Notes under the pieces: model-generated | The model's input: the letters and a program-made list of their open reading frames with translations, nothing else | Databases searched by the model: none | What the model was told of the DNA's origin: nothing | In this document: in pieces, positions 13,701 through 25,500 of the stretch | Layout of the letters: every line of letters begins with the position of its first letter | Position numbering within the stretch: position 1 is the stretch's first letter | Made by a program: the position numbers and the translations under genes | Origin: Paralichthys olivaceus | Taxonomy: Eukaryota; Chordata; Actinopteri; Pleuronectiformes; Paralichthyidae | Assembly (NCBI RefSeq): GCF_024713975.1 | Contig: NC_091112.1 | Coordinates: 8,765,501 to 8,829,500, forward strand | Direction of reading: 5' to 3' | DNA length: 64,000 nucleotides

Positions 13701-15776
13701 ACCCTAACCCTAATCACAACCCTAACCCTAACCCTAATCACAACCCTAACCCTAACCCTAATCACAACCCTAACCCTAACCCTAACCCTCATTGCAACCC
13801 TAACCCTAATTCACCATAGGATGAATAACTCCGCGCTGCTTGCTCGAAACGTGCTGAAATTCGCTGTGGTTGCGTGGCAGGTGACCCTTTATTGATCCTG
13901 AAATGCCCAAGTCTCTATGACTTTCAGAAAAAAAGTTATTCAAAAATATCTCGTACTTTTTTTTTTAGATTTGGTGGTTTCACCATTTCCGAAGGTCGTA
14001 GATGCTCGGGGATGGTCCCAATGGATCGGGCATAGCCACATTAGTGGAGATGGAACCAACTTCCAAGTCTCTATGACCTTCAGAAAAAAAGTTATTGAAC
14101 AATATCTTGATCTCCAATGGGTTTTCATCCCTAACCCTAACCCTAATCACAGCCCAAAAATCAAACACTAATCACAACCCTAACCCTAACCCTTCCAAAG
14201 GTCGTAGAAGCTTGGGGGTGGTACCAATGGATCGGGCATACACACATTAGTGGAGATGGAACCAACTTCCAAGTCTCTATGACCTTCAGAAAAAAAGTTA
14301 TTGAACAATATCTTGATCTCCAATGGGTTTTCATCCCTAACCCTAACCCTAATCACAGCCCAAAAATCAAACACTAATCACAACCCTAACCCTAACCCTT
14401 CCAAAGGTCGTAGAAGCTTGGGGGTGGTACCAATGGATCGGGCATACACACATTAGTGGAGATGGAACCAACTTCCAAGTCTCTATGACCTTCAGAAAAA
14501 AAGTTATTGAAGAATATCTTGATCTCCAATGGGTTTTCATCCCTAACCCTAACCCTAATCACAGCCCAAAAATCAAACACTAATCACAACCCTAACCCTA
14601 ACCCTTCCAAAGGTCGTAGAAGCTTGGGGGTGGTACCAATGGATCGGGCATACCCACATTAGTGGAGATGGAACCAATTTCCAAGTCTCTATGACCTTCA
14701 GAAAGAAAGTTATGGAAGAATATCTTGACCTCCAATGGGTGTTCATCCCTAACCCTAATCACAACCCTAACCCTAATCACAACCCTAACCCTAACCCTAA
14801 TCACAACCCTAACCCTCATTGCAACCCTAACCCTAATTCACCATAGGGTGAATAACTCCGCACTGCTTGCTCGAAACGTGCTGAAATTCGCTGTGGTTGC
14901 GTGGCAGGTGACCCTTTATTGATCCTGAAATGCCCAAGTCTCTATGACTTTCAGAAAAAAAGTTATTCAAAAATATCTCGTACTTTTTTTTTTAGATTTG
15001 GTGGTTTCACCATTTCCGAAGGTCGTAGATGCTCGGGGATGGTCCCAATGGATCGGGCATAGCCACATTAGTGGAGATGGAACCAACTTCCAAGTCTCTA
15101 TGACCTTCAGAAAAAAAGTTATTGAACAATATCTTGATCTCCAATGGGTTTTCATCCCTAACCCTAACCCTAATCACAGCCCAAAAATCAAACACTAATC
15201 ACAACCCTAACCCTAACCCTTCCAAAGGTCGTAGAAGCTTGGGGGTGGTACCAATGGATCGGGCATAGCCACATTAGTGGAGATGGAACCAACTTCCAAG
15301 TCTCTATGACCTTCAGAAAAAAAGTTATTGAACAATATCTTGATCTCCAATGGGTTTTCATCCCTAACCCTAACCCTAATCACAGCCCAAAAATCAAACA
15401 CTAATCACAACCCTAACCCTAACCCTTCCAAAGGTCGTAGAAGCTTGGGGGTGGTACCAATGGATCGGGCATACCCACATTAGTGGAGATGGAACCAACT
15501 TCCAAGTCTCTATGACCTTCAGAAAAAAAGTTATTGAACAATATCTTGACCTCCAATGGGTGTTCATCCCTAACCCTAATCACAACCCTAACCCTAATCA
15601 CAACCCTAACCCTAACCCTAATCACAACCCTAACCCTAACCCTAACCCTCATTGCAACCCTAACCCTAATTCACCATAGGGTGAATAACTCCGCGCTGCT
15701 TGCTCGAAACGTGCTGAAATTGGCTGTGGTTGCGTGGCAGGTGACCCTTTATTGATCCTGAAATGCCCAAGTCTCT
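10799..15776. repeat. Superrepeat copy 2 (4978 bp) of the subtelomeric array
   Basis: This is the second copy of the 4978-bp block. The single base difference I noticed is AATCTAACAC near 11041, where copy 1 reads AATCAAACAC near 6063. Unit order and hexamer counts are otherwise the same throughout. Such high identity implies a recent duplication, continuing homogenisation, or an assembly duplication. Confidence 0.85.
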
Positions 15777-15935
15777 ATGACTTTCAGAAAAAAAGTTATT
15801 GAAGAATATCTTGATCTCCAATGGGTTTTCATCCATAATCACAACCCTAATCACAAACCAAAAAACAAACACTAATCACAACCCTAACCCATATTTACAA
15901 TAAGGTTAATAACTCTGCGCTGCTTGATTGTATGA
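15777..15935. repeat. Degenerate proximal edge of the subtelomeric array
   Basis: The unit begun at 15777 follows the consensus to about 15830 and then decays. CCATAATCACAACCCTAAT replaces the usual hexamer run, and AATAACTCTGCGCTGCTTGA is a diverged form of the CpG block. The last recognisable trace is GGGCATACGCACATTAGT at about 15938-15955. This is the centromere-proximal edge, where homogenisation stops. Confidence 0.7.
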
Positions 15936-15961
15936 TTGGGCATACGCACATTAGTTCAGAT

Positions 15962-16239
15962 CAGGGGTTTTCAAAGTGTGGGAGAGTTAGTCCCCCTCGG
16001 AGAGCAAATAAATAAATCCCCCCCCCCCTCCTTTTTTGCTGTTGTTATACTTAATGTTCTATTCATTGTTAAAAAATGTACTTTTAGAACGTTAATTTAT
16101 CTATTTTTTTTACACATTTCAAATTTTTTAACACATCACTTTTCTTTTTTTTAACACCTCACATCACCATAATCGTGCCCCCCCTGAAGAACTCTGGCGC
16201 CCCCTAGGGTAGGCGCGCCCCACACTTTGAAAAGCCCTG
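15962..16239. mobile_element. hAT-like non-autonomous element (MITE), 278 bp
   Basis: The ends are inverted copies: CAGGGGTTTTCAAAGTGTGG on the left, and CCACACTTTGAAAAGCCCTG on the right, which is its reverse complement with one mismatch. The CAGGG terminus is usual for hAT superfamily elements. The interior is T-rich, with a C run near 16019 and GGCGCGCC near 16213, and has no transposase frame. The flanking 8-mers (GTTCAGAT and CCTTAAAT) are only weakly alike, so no clear target-site duplication survives. It sits directly at the end of the subtelomeric array. Confidence 0.7.
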
Positions 16240-17713
16240 CCTTAAATGATAATTACATCACAAGAATATGTTCATCAGCTGCAGTATCTTGCCCAAGCAA
16301 TACATTTGGTTACATAAAGTAAAGATTATAATCAGGAGAAAGAGACGCACGTACATGCTGCCAATAAACTCTGAATTGCCTGATTACATAAGTCACTGAT
16401 GACACAGAAGTTGTCAATGTGCCACTGATACCAATACCTGACTAAATTTATGATGCGTTAGTAAAAGATCTTTACTGATGAATGTTCATGTTATTATTAT
16501 AAAATGATTGCGGCTCATTCAAATATGAGCTGCAGTTTGAGATGTGGTACTGTTCACTGTGAGCAATACACCGTACATACACACTGGTACATTGGACCAG
16601 GTAAAGCACAGAAACACATCAGATATTAAAACTCACAATTCTGCTCACACACTGGCTGAGACACTGCAGCTCTGCAGGGTAAAGAAGCAATTAACACGGA
16701 AAATGATTAGTCTGATTGAAGCATGACAGAGGCAGAGAGGAAAATCATGCTAGAGTGTGAGAGATAGCAGGAAGAGCTTGAGGAACAAGTTCCCATAATG
16801 ACTTTGTGACACACACATTCGCACTGATTTCTCCCAGAGCCTTCGGGCCTATAGACCATGGCTGCCTTTAGAGATAAACCACCGTGCCATCTCTGGGAGA
16901 TTTCTCTTTCTCATAAGTTCTATGAAAGCTCCCACATGCTCCTTCTAAAGTTAGGAAGATGAGTGCCTTACTATTATTTAACTTTGTAGTTCACAGTTCA
17001 TTCTCACCTTGTAACAACTAGATGGCTACGTTTTTTAAAAAGTTTTAGCAATGCTTTCCAATTACTGTGTCAAATGTGCTACATATGGACAAAATACGTC
17101 GGGAACCAGACACAATGTGGATTGATTTTCTTAGCTTGTGCATTTCCCCACCGCACACTGCCTGCTGTTTCGTTGACAGTATCCATACTGGTGTGGTGAG
17201 AGCCCATTTATCCTGGTGGCACACAGGTATTTCTCAGATGCTGATGAATGTGCATTAGGCATTTTCAGCCGCACACCTGGGTGAGGGAGCATGTCTCCCG
17301 AAAGACTGCATCAGCAAGAACTGTTTGCGCTGATGGTGTGTTTCTGTGTGCAGGGAAGAGTGTTCACATTGCACGCAATATTTCCAGCCACTTTTATCAT
17401 CCACATCTACACTGCTGTAACAGTGAAGATTTGAAAAATCGAAGTTATAATTGAATTAGTGTGAATGTACAGGTGATGCTTTGGCAGCTCTTCTGTGCTA
17501 AAAAAGAAATGTTATCTTTAGTATTTAAAAAGCGTTATCCTTCATTAATTATAAAGTATAACTCCAGGCATTAACCCAAGTATATAACATTAGGCGCATG
17601 GGTATTGATAGTTCCATTGTTTGATCCTTTTGTCACCATGAATCAGTATGACTTCATTATAACTTTTCTAAGATAGACACAGTATGTAGCCTGAACGTTT
17701 ATCACAGGATGAC
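16240..17713. other. Intergenic, no gene seen
   Basis: This is AT-rich unique-looking sequence. The open frames are short, lack splice-bounded exon character and resemble no protein family that I recognise. Confidence 0.6.
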
Positions 17714-17738
17714 TATATATATATATATATATATATAT
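17714..17738. repeat. (TA)n microsatellite
   Basis: Uninterrupted TA dinucleotides, followed by a short GTGTATATATAA tail. Confidence 0.9.
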
Positions 17739-17959
17739 GTGTATATATAAAAACAAATGATGCTCCAATCAAAAATTGTGCACCTTGGTTGCACACCAGT
17801 TAATTAATAAGTTAGTTAGTTTGACAGCACTGCACATTCATCCCTACAAACCACATCCTATGAAACACACAACAGAACAACACTCACCAAACAGTACACA
17901 TCGTCAGACAATAACAACAGCAACAAACAAGGACATCTCATTAACATAAATCATCCACT

Positions 17960-18340
17960 GACAGTAAGGAGCCGAATTAACGAAGGGATGTGTTATTGAG
18001 CAGCCTGCTATGGCTGCAGGTACTAAGTTTATTGACCTGAGCCTGTGTCCTGATGGCTTTATGTTAAAGTAGCAGTTGAGAGGGTGAATGATGCCAGGTG
18101 CTATTGAGGTTGCAATGCGGGTAATGACCGTCTAGTTTGGATTAATAGAGGTTGAGTGTGGGGAGACCTTTAATTTTTGCAGCAGTTTGGAATATGCATG
18201 CTAGTTTTGTCCAGTTTGTTACAGAGAATATGTTAAAGAAACAGGTGGAGCAGTAGAGCAGGATGGGTTTTATAATACTGACGTACAAACGAAGGAGACG
18301 ATGAGAAGAGACCTTGTGATTCTGCTTATGTTCCACAGAC
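17960..18340 (-). pseudogene. Decayed L2/CR1-like LINE reverse transcriptase 3' end
   Basis: On the minus strand, 18142-18336 reads through LYVSIIKPILLYCSTCFF, then SVTNWTKLACIFQTAAKI and KGLPTLNLY. This is the pattern of the C-terminal end of ORF2 in fish L2/CR1-type non-LTR retrotransposons (stretches of the type SV.N..KL..I..TA.KI.G). Further downstream on the same strand, near 17985-18065, PSGHRLRSINLVPAAI resembles the family's terminal LPSGRRFR..SFVPAAIRLLN segment, but in a shifted frame. The copy is 5' truncated and frameshifted, hence inactive. Recognition rests on motif memory, not on an alignment. Confidence 0.65.
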
Positions 18341-21300
18341 TCTTGAGTTTGGATTTTCTGTTTACATCCGCCTGCCTACGAGCCGGACCATCTGTAAGCC
18401 TGTTTATTTATATTAAAATATCTTCACTACACCAACCTGCGCCCTGCAATCTTTAAACCGTAGCAGCATGAACAGATCAAAGAAAAACCCAGCTGCGAGA
18501 CATTAATGATGGAGCTCAGGCATTAACTCTACTACCTAAGGCCTTAACACATTATGATGGGAGTTATGTGGTTATATCTGACTTATATCGGAACATTGCT
18601 TTCCAGTTTTCATCATGTTTATTACTATTCTATGAACTTGGGTAACCTGTACCAGCAGACTGAAAGCCAGAGATTTTATTTGTCTTTGCTGATCAATGGA
18701 AACCCACAAACCAAACAGAGTTCATAGCGGCTGTCCAGACCCATCTCTGAATGTGAAGTTACAGCATCATTTGATGATCAGGTTAAATCTACTTGTCTGG
18801 TCCCTTTCTGTTCTGTTCTCCAAAGACCACAGCTTTGTTGGCCACATTCTTGAAGGAGACGGCCCATGAAATGAGACAGCTCGTGGCTGCCAGGCCATTT
18901 GGCCCAATCAGGTCAATTTACTCTGTTCAATTGACGACATACTGTCGCTCCATCACTCTGGCACTCCTCTGCCATTTGCTCCTGCATTATACAACTCTGC
19001 CTAAAAATAAAATCAACCTGTTTCACAAAATTTCAAACTAATGGTCTATTGTTATGCTCACATAATCAGATTAAAGCAACGTTTCTAAAGCAGTTAATAT
19101 TTTAACAGAATATTTATTAAAAAAAGAGGGGTTGGCTGAATTGGCACAAAATAAAATCATTAGCACTTCTTACTATGAGAAAAGATCTCATTGTTATGTT
19201 ATATTTATAGCTGCTGTTGAAAGAGTGCAGCTTCAATGCCAGTCTCCCTTGGGCAATGCATATAACATACACTGAACTATGCACTGTTCACTGAGGCGTG
19301 TAAAATGAGCACAGAGGGGCAGATGCAAATGTGTCTAAACAAGCCCCAAGTGAAGTCAATACAGATGCAGGCACACACAGGCAAGCATGGGCACAGTGAG
19401 GCAAGTAAAGAAATAGACAAGCAGATGTGAACACGAGTGAACTGCATGAGAACGTATAGATTTGAGTTTTGATTTGAGACAGTATGTCTCACGCATACTG
19501 TGGTCTCATAGGCTATTCACCCAGTGAACCTAAGGCAGTAAAACACATTGAAGCAGGCAAATAATGTCTTCTTTCGTCTTTTAAGGAGGCAAAATCAATT
19601 TAAGATTCAATTCGATAAGATACGTTGTGTCACATCTGCTTCCTGTTTTGCTCCCTCTTCACTGCAATCTGCTTGTCTTCTGTAAATAAATATAAATATA
19701 TTACAGGTTGCTATAGATCACTGTCAAATGTACACAGTTGGGATTTAAACGATGGACTATACTTGGAAAAGAGAATAAAAAACTGCAATCTTTTAAAAAC
19801 TTATCACATACAGCAGGTTTACTTCAAATATTTTGGAAGCAATATCAAGTTTAACATGTTATGTAATGCGTCATGTTGACAAAACATGCATCTTCAAGAA
19901 AAAACATCTATTTACAAAACCTTCCGGTCTCAGACATTCTTTGCATCCTTAGCAATAATTCTTTCATCAATCAATTCACTCTATGACTGTTAATTGTAAA
20001 CATACAAGTTGCACGTTGTTTCTTTACATTTACAAATGTTTATCAATGAAAAATGACTTCTGAAGTGCTAATAAGAGTTTTTGCACTGTTGCATGCTGGG
20101 AAACTAGGGTCAGGTCAAACTCACCTAAGATCTGCAAGTCACCATATGAGTAACTTATTTATGTGTCTGTATAAACTGTAAGGTACTTTAGATGCTCTAT
20201 TTCTCATTGGCCTCTTTTCTCATATGCATCATATCATAAAAACACTGCAGGTTGATGGCCTGGTTTGATTCAGTAACCTGACCCAAGACCTGCAACTGCT
20301 GTCAGAGGAAGAAAATTAGTGTATAACCTAGAAACCACTTACTTAAAAGTTAATTTGTTCTATATCGACCTCTTTTTTTACACAGTCCACCAACTTAAAG
20401 TATTTCATGATTTGTTGTGTATGTGAGGAAAACTGAGGTATAAATACAGACGTGTGAAAAAAGAAAAACTGCACTCAGCTCAACAAGGCTCTGTTGGATA
20501 GCATGAAAAACATTAGACACCTAAATCACTGCAAGTGTTGCTATGACAGCAAATTTCCATCTGATTAGTTCCGACTGCAAAAACATCTCCTGCGCTCATG
20601 TCATTACTACTCGGTCTAAGCCAATTAATTTAAATGCAGATCAGTTAAACCTTAAAACAAGGTACTTATTATGTCTCACGCATTTGGAATATCTTCCCAG
20701 AGGTTCTGTCTTGCCTATCAATGTATTCCCCTTTTTAAAATGTGCAATATCACAGTGTAACACAGCTGATTTTTCCACCAGGGATTCTCGTGAAAGTGGA
20801 AAACCACTCAAGGCAGTTCTAAGAAAACCGAGGCTAGTGCCTGATAGTAACCTCTGTGAATGATCACCCAAGCACGTCTGTGCAAAGGACGCTCTTTATT
20901 TGAGCTCCTGACCAGAATTGATCTTCAAGGCTCGACTCTTCATGTTACATAATAGGATTCTTGACCCTTAAATTAAGAATGGCTTACTTTGTTCTGTACA
21001 TTCATTATATCACCATGTTTTGTTTTTTTATTAAAGTATCTCTAAACAAGTAAAGACTTTCATTCATCATCTTCAGCAAAACAGACCATACATTATAAAA
21101 ATCCATAAAGAAATCCACTTTATATTAAAAGCATGTGTCTTCAGTATTATACACATTAATCATGCTGCTCACCCACATATTTCTAATTATTGGTTTCACA
21201 GTTATATTTACAATTTCATACCCTGCAGCATGTTTAGTGGTACCTGTGTTCTATTGACTGTAATGCCTGATAAATGAGAAATGGTCAAGTCCGACATTCT

Positions 21301-22315
21301 CACAGTTCCAGTTTATGGAGACATGAATTAAACATTATTAAAATGACTTAAGTCTGAATTTCAATGACATTACACCACTGGACTGGGGACACTCACAGCA
21401 TCTCAAAGGTTTAGTTTATGCAAGCTATTATAAGAGTATGAGGTGAAGTATCCAGGAGATGCAGACACTAAGCACATATTGTAGTGCTTTAAAACATTGG
21501 ATAAAACATATATTAACAGTAGAGAGAACAAGTGGGAGAATTATACTACTCAAAATTAAATATTTTGTCTTGATGCAGAAATGTCGATAATCAGAAATCC
21601 AAACCCAGTTCTCAACATGATGATCTCAAGTGGGAAATGAATGAAAGCGACATTTCTACGGACTTTGTCCACCACAGTTTGCTTGATAAGCCAATAGCAG
21701 ATTGTTACACAGCTGTGATGGTAGACACCCCCCTCCAAACCAACATCCCTCCCGTCTCTCAGAGCATCTGCAGGCAGTGAATCACATTGGCAGCAGAGGG
21801 AGGAGAACAGAGGACAGGAGGAAGATCTGTGTTCTTCAATCTCTCTAAACTGCCGTGATGTTAGGAAGATTATTTATGTTATTGAGGTTTTAGATTTCCC
21901 TCCAGTGAGATATTGGGTCGATAAGGAGACTTTACTGTTGCTGCTTTAGAAACGATTTGGCTGTATTTAAAGTATAAATCAATTCAAAATGAATCATGGT
22001 CTGAATACATGCTTTTTTTAAATGATGATTAAAAAAGTGTATGCATCAAGATACAGCAATCATAATTTTCCCTTCTGAAATGGGCATAGATAAAATCATG
22101 ATTCACACCCATTCTCATGTGGAGTAGAGTTAACACCCCCCAAATATCACACATCTGCATATGAATGGCATTTTTGATTGCTGACTTTTTCTCTACTTTG
22201 AACTGGATTCAGACAATAAAAAAGTCAGATGACATAGGCTTTTAATGTGAAAAGTTCATTTTGGTCTTCTTGTACAAGTTTTGACAAAACAATCAAGCAG
22301 TCAGTTTTAAGCAAT
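18341..22315. other. Intergenic, no gene seen
   Basis: About 4 kb of AT-rich DNA with no exon-like frames. The longest open frame (20543-20863) has no domain character, no splice context and no codon bias, and I regard it as chance. Confidence 0.55.
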
Positions 22316-22595
22316 GTCCATCCATCAATTAGCAATTACAGCAATTATTAGAATTTTTTGGGAGCTGGAGCCAATACTAGCTGACATTGGCCAAAAGACA
22401 GGTTGGAAGTCTGTCACAAGCCTGAAACAAATTTACGCTCACATTCACAACAATTAAACTCATCTGCATGTCATTGGACTGTGGGAGGAGGCGGGAGTAC
22501 CCAGTAGAAAACCCACACAACATGCAGGAAAAGAAAGGACACACAAACACCACAAAAGAAAGGCCCCAGCTGCCTCAAACCCTGAACCCCCTTGC
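22316..22595. repeat. Decayed teleost interspersed repeat
   Basis: The block runs from GTCCATCCATCAATTAGCAA through GGAGCTGGAGCCAATACTAG, TTGGACTGTGGGAGGAGGCG and GAGTACCCAGTAGAAAACCC to AAAGGCCCCAGCTGCC. This order (CCATCCAT, GGAGCC, CATTGGC, GACTGTGGGAGGA, GAGTACCC, AAAACCCAC) is that of a high-copy fish repeat often found as a LINE-derived tail. It is heavily diverged and non-coding. Confidence 0.6.
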
Positions 22596-25500
22596 CCTTG
22601 GTGCAGTGGCACCATGCTGCATTAATCATGCCCATCCATCTCTCAGCAGCAATGTCCTGTACGGCTCAGAGGCACATAATCCCCAGCTGACGCTTTCTCC
22701 TGCATTGTGAGTGAAATTCTGGTGAAAGTGATGTGAACCAACCACCCGATTCAATGCATCTTCCAAGTACTATATGGAAAAACAGATGACAACCCAGCTG
22801 CTGTCAGAAGTGCCTGTGTGAAGTCTGCTGTATTAACATGATGTCACACAGGAGTGCATGTGGAAGAGACAGTAGGAGGAAATGTTGAGGGGTCTCTTGA
22901 TAGTAATCTATCATATAGTCAACCAGCCCTGTGCTGTGTGTAGCATTACCCCACCTTGGTATTCCATGCACATAATGCATAAGCAAACACACCTAGAATT
23001 TAGATTCAGCAGACTATGGGCACAGCCAGTGATGTCACATACATCTGGCCATATGCAAAGTGTGTGCGCCTGTGTGTCCAGGGCTGAGTAATTTTGGCCG
23101 TCATCACAAATGCCCTGCTGGAATAATCAATCACACTCTCCTTTATCCTCCACAGACGCGGATCACACACGCGCTATCGACTTCCAACTCCAATTCATCA
23201 TCCCGAGTCAAAGTGTTTAACTTGCCAAGAGTCCCCTTTGCTTCTCTGCACCACTGTTGGTGTTATTTTACTTCAGCGAGCTCACACCTGAGGCTGAGTC
23301 ACATCTGCACGCTTTGTGCCACATAAACACAGAACATGCAAATGACAGGGAGCATAGTGGGTTGGGAAGGAGGGGATAAAATTCCATTTACTGACACAAA
23401 TCAAATGTAAGTTAGCTCCAACAAGGAAATTATGTTTTCACCCCTCTCTGTTTGTGGATTAATTTGTAAAGCAAGATTACAGAAAAACAATTTAACAAAT
23501 TTCCACAATGGGTCATGACAAAATGTAATGGGTTCTTCCCACATTGCGAAATAGGGCCTTACATCCAGCCATACCAAAACATTTGACGGGACTGTTGGGC
23601 CTTTGCAGTATAAAACTGTTCAAATATATTCACTGGTACAAACATTGTATTTATCTGATAACTACTGATATGTACCTAGGTAAATCTATATACTCCATCA
23701 CAGGCCTCGTCTGAGCAAACCCATACCAACATGAAATCTGGGGATTCAACTTGGGATGTAAGTGCTGTGAGCTGAGGGAGTCAGCAGCTGAGTCACAATA
23801 TGACTCTCAAAGAACTGTTTTGGTAATCCCATCAAACACACTCAAAGCCTGTCAAGAGGGGCCAAGATCTTCAGCTCTACGTCTCAGGGTTTCAGTATAC
23901 AGACCCAGACAAATATTTATAGTACATATAAGTAAAACCAATTGTTTGCTCTTCATACCTACTGCATACTTTGATGCATTTGGAGATTATGCTAAGAATT
24001 TGGTCATTACGTCATCTAAGAGAGGGTATGAAAGCTTAATGCATTTGCAGAGTAGTAGTAGTGGTTTTTCATTTGCGGGTAAAATGTAATGGCTTTTATA
24101 AAACTCTTTAAATCTAAGAGGAAAGGCCAACAAAGTACAGCAATTACTGCCCTGATGTTTGTTGCTAACACCACAAAATTCCATGAAGTCACATTTGTCC
24201 TTTGGCAACTGGATCGTGTGTCCTCTGCTTGGATTTACTGTCCACTGCCACATTATGTAACCATCTTTGGGGACAGTTCCTTCTAGCACAGTTTACAAAC
24301 ACACTTGTGTGACAGAGGATGACACAGGAAACGGGAACTTGCCGTTCTCTAATTTGTCGCGCTCTTAAAGACAGGCGAAGCACACTTCTCTCTTTCGCTC
24401 AGGCAGTCTAGACGATTGCCAGAGTATGATGGAGTAATTATAATCTCGAGTGCTTCCTGCCAGAAGAGGTCAGGTTGTTGAACATTTCTGGGGCGACCAG
24501 CCAAAGAGAAAGTCATGAAAAAGGGGTTGGTTGGGGCTGACAAAAGGAAAACAACATTTCTGAAACTGTAAAACCTCTTTGTTGCTTTTAGACGGATGAT
24601 CTCACATTGTAAACCACCAACTAAGCCCCTTTCCACTGGTCAAAAAACAAACTAACATATGTCTTTTGTCCGCAATGACAATGGATTTAATCGGCATTCA
24701 CTCCCGGGACAAATGACTCTGCAGTAGAAACAGGTTTTTGGGCAGTGATGCAAATGTGACACCCGGTTGAATGCACTGATGTTAAAGAAAATGAAAGAAT
24801 ATTTCCTGGGTGCACTTGTTTATCTGGACGAAATTTTTATATGCTCTTCCTTGGGTCCATCCACCAAATTTGAATGAAAACCAATGAAAACCACCACGGC
24901 AGAAGTAAATTTGCAACGAGAACATCTACTTACAATAAGATAATATCTTTACTCTTACCATGAAGCCATCCTAATTGATATTACTGATTATATTACTGAT
25001 TATACTGATTACTTTTTAGCTACTGTGTTTCGTCAGGCCCTTTTAGAATGTCTGAACATGCAGAATGGTTTCCCCTGAAGGGCAAAACTTTCAAGTAACT
25101 AATTGCATTGAATTTACATACATCAGATGCATTAATCACAGCTAAGGAGATCCACTGAAGAGTTAATAGGTTTGTTGTGTTGGTTACTCATTAGTCGTGG
25201 TGTAGCTGTTTTTTTTCTCATTTCAGTGCTCGTAGTGATTCAGAGATGAGAATCATACGTTCTGTATTTAATGACACTTTACCCATGAGGAATCAAGTTA
25301 TCATCGAACATCCTGTGTCATCGTCTGTGGCACATGTTTCGTTTGCCTAATGAGGCCATCATTAGTGATGATGGGTTGCCACTGTTGTTGCTTCAAGGAT
25401 GAAACTCCTGGCTTGCAACAGATGAGGCTCAGTTCTTCTTCTTTCCTTACAGATGCACATGTTGCCTTTGCAGACGCTTTGTCAATCTCTGCTCCTCCAT

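Larger units (their letters stand above)
1..15935. repeat. Subtelomeric higher-order tandem repeat with telomere-like CCCTAA hexamers
   Basis: The stretch is built from related units that share the phrases ACCTTCAGAAA, GGTCGTAGAAGCTTGG, CAATGGATCGGGCATA and CCACATTAGTGGAGATGGAA. The simple unit is about 206 bp, as in the consecutive copies near 9208, 9414 and 9620. A longer partner unit carries a CpG-rich block (GAATAACTCCGCGCTGC onward), present 23 times. Between the unique parts lie runs of CCCTAA broken by a variant, CCCTAATCAC. Whole higher-order units recur at about 603, 621, 627, 651 and 816-833 bp; much of the difference comes from gain or loss of hexamer blocks and whole 206-bp units. 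The plus strand carries CCCTAA, so the chromosome end should lie to the left. Long open frames here are by-products of the 3n periodicity and are not genes. I infer a subtelomere; an internal telomeric-repeat satellite is the alternative. Confidence 0.93.

Noticed and set aside
111..15872. Dozens of 60-120-aa frames on both strands in the first 15.9 kb
   Set aside because: They recur with the satellite period and translate hexamers into strings such as TLTLIT, NPNPNH or RVRVVI; they are artefacts of tandem repetition.
1..15935. CRISPR-like array of direct repeats
   Set aside because: Units are hundreds of bp, vary in length and have no unique spacers of constant size; the context is vertebrate.
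20543..20863. 106-aa frame in the gene-poor region
   Set aside because: No motif, no supporting exon signals, and an equally long antisense frame; treated as chance.
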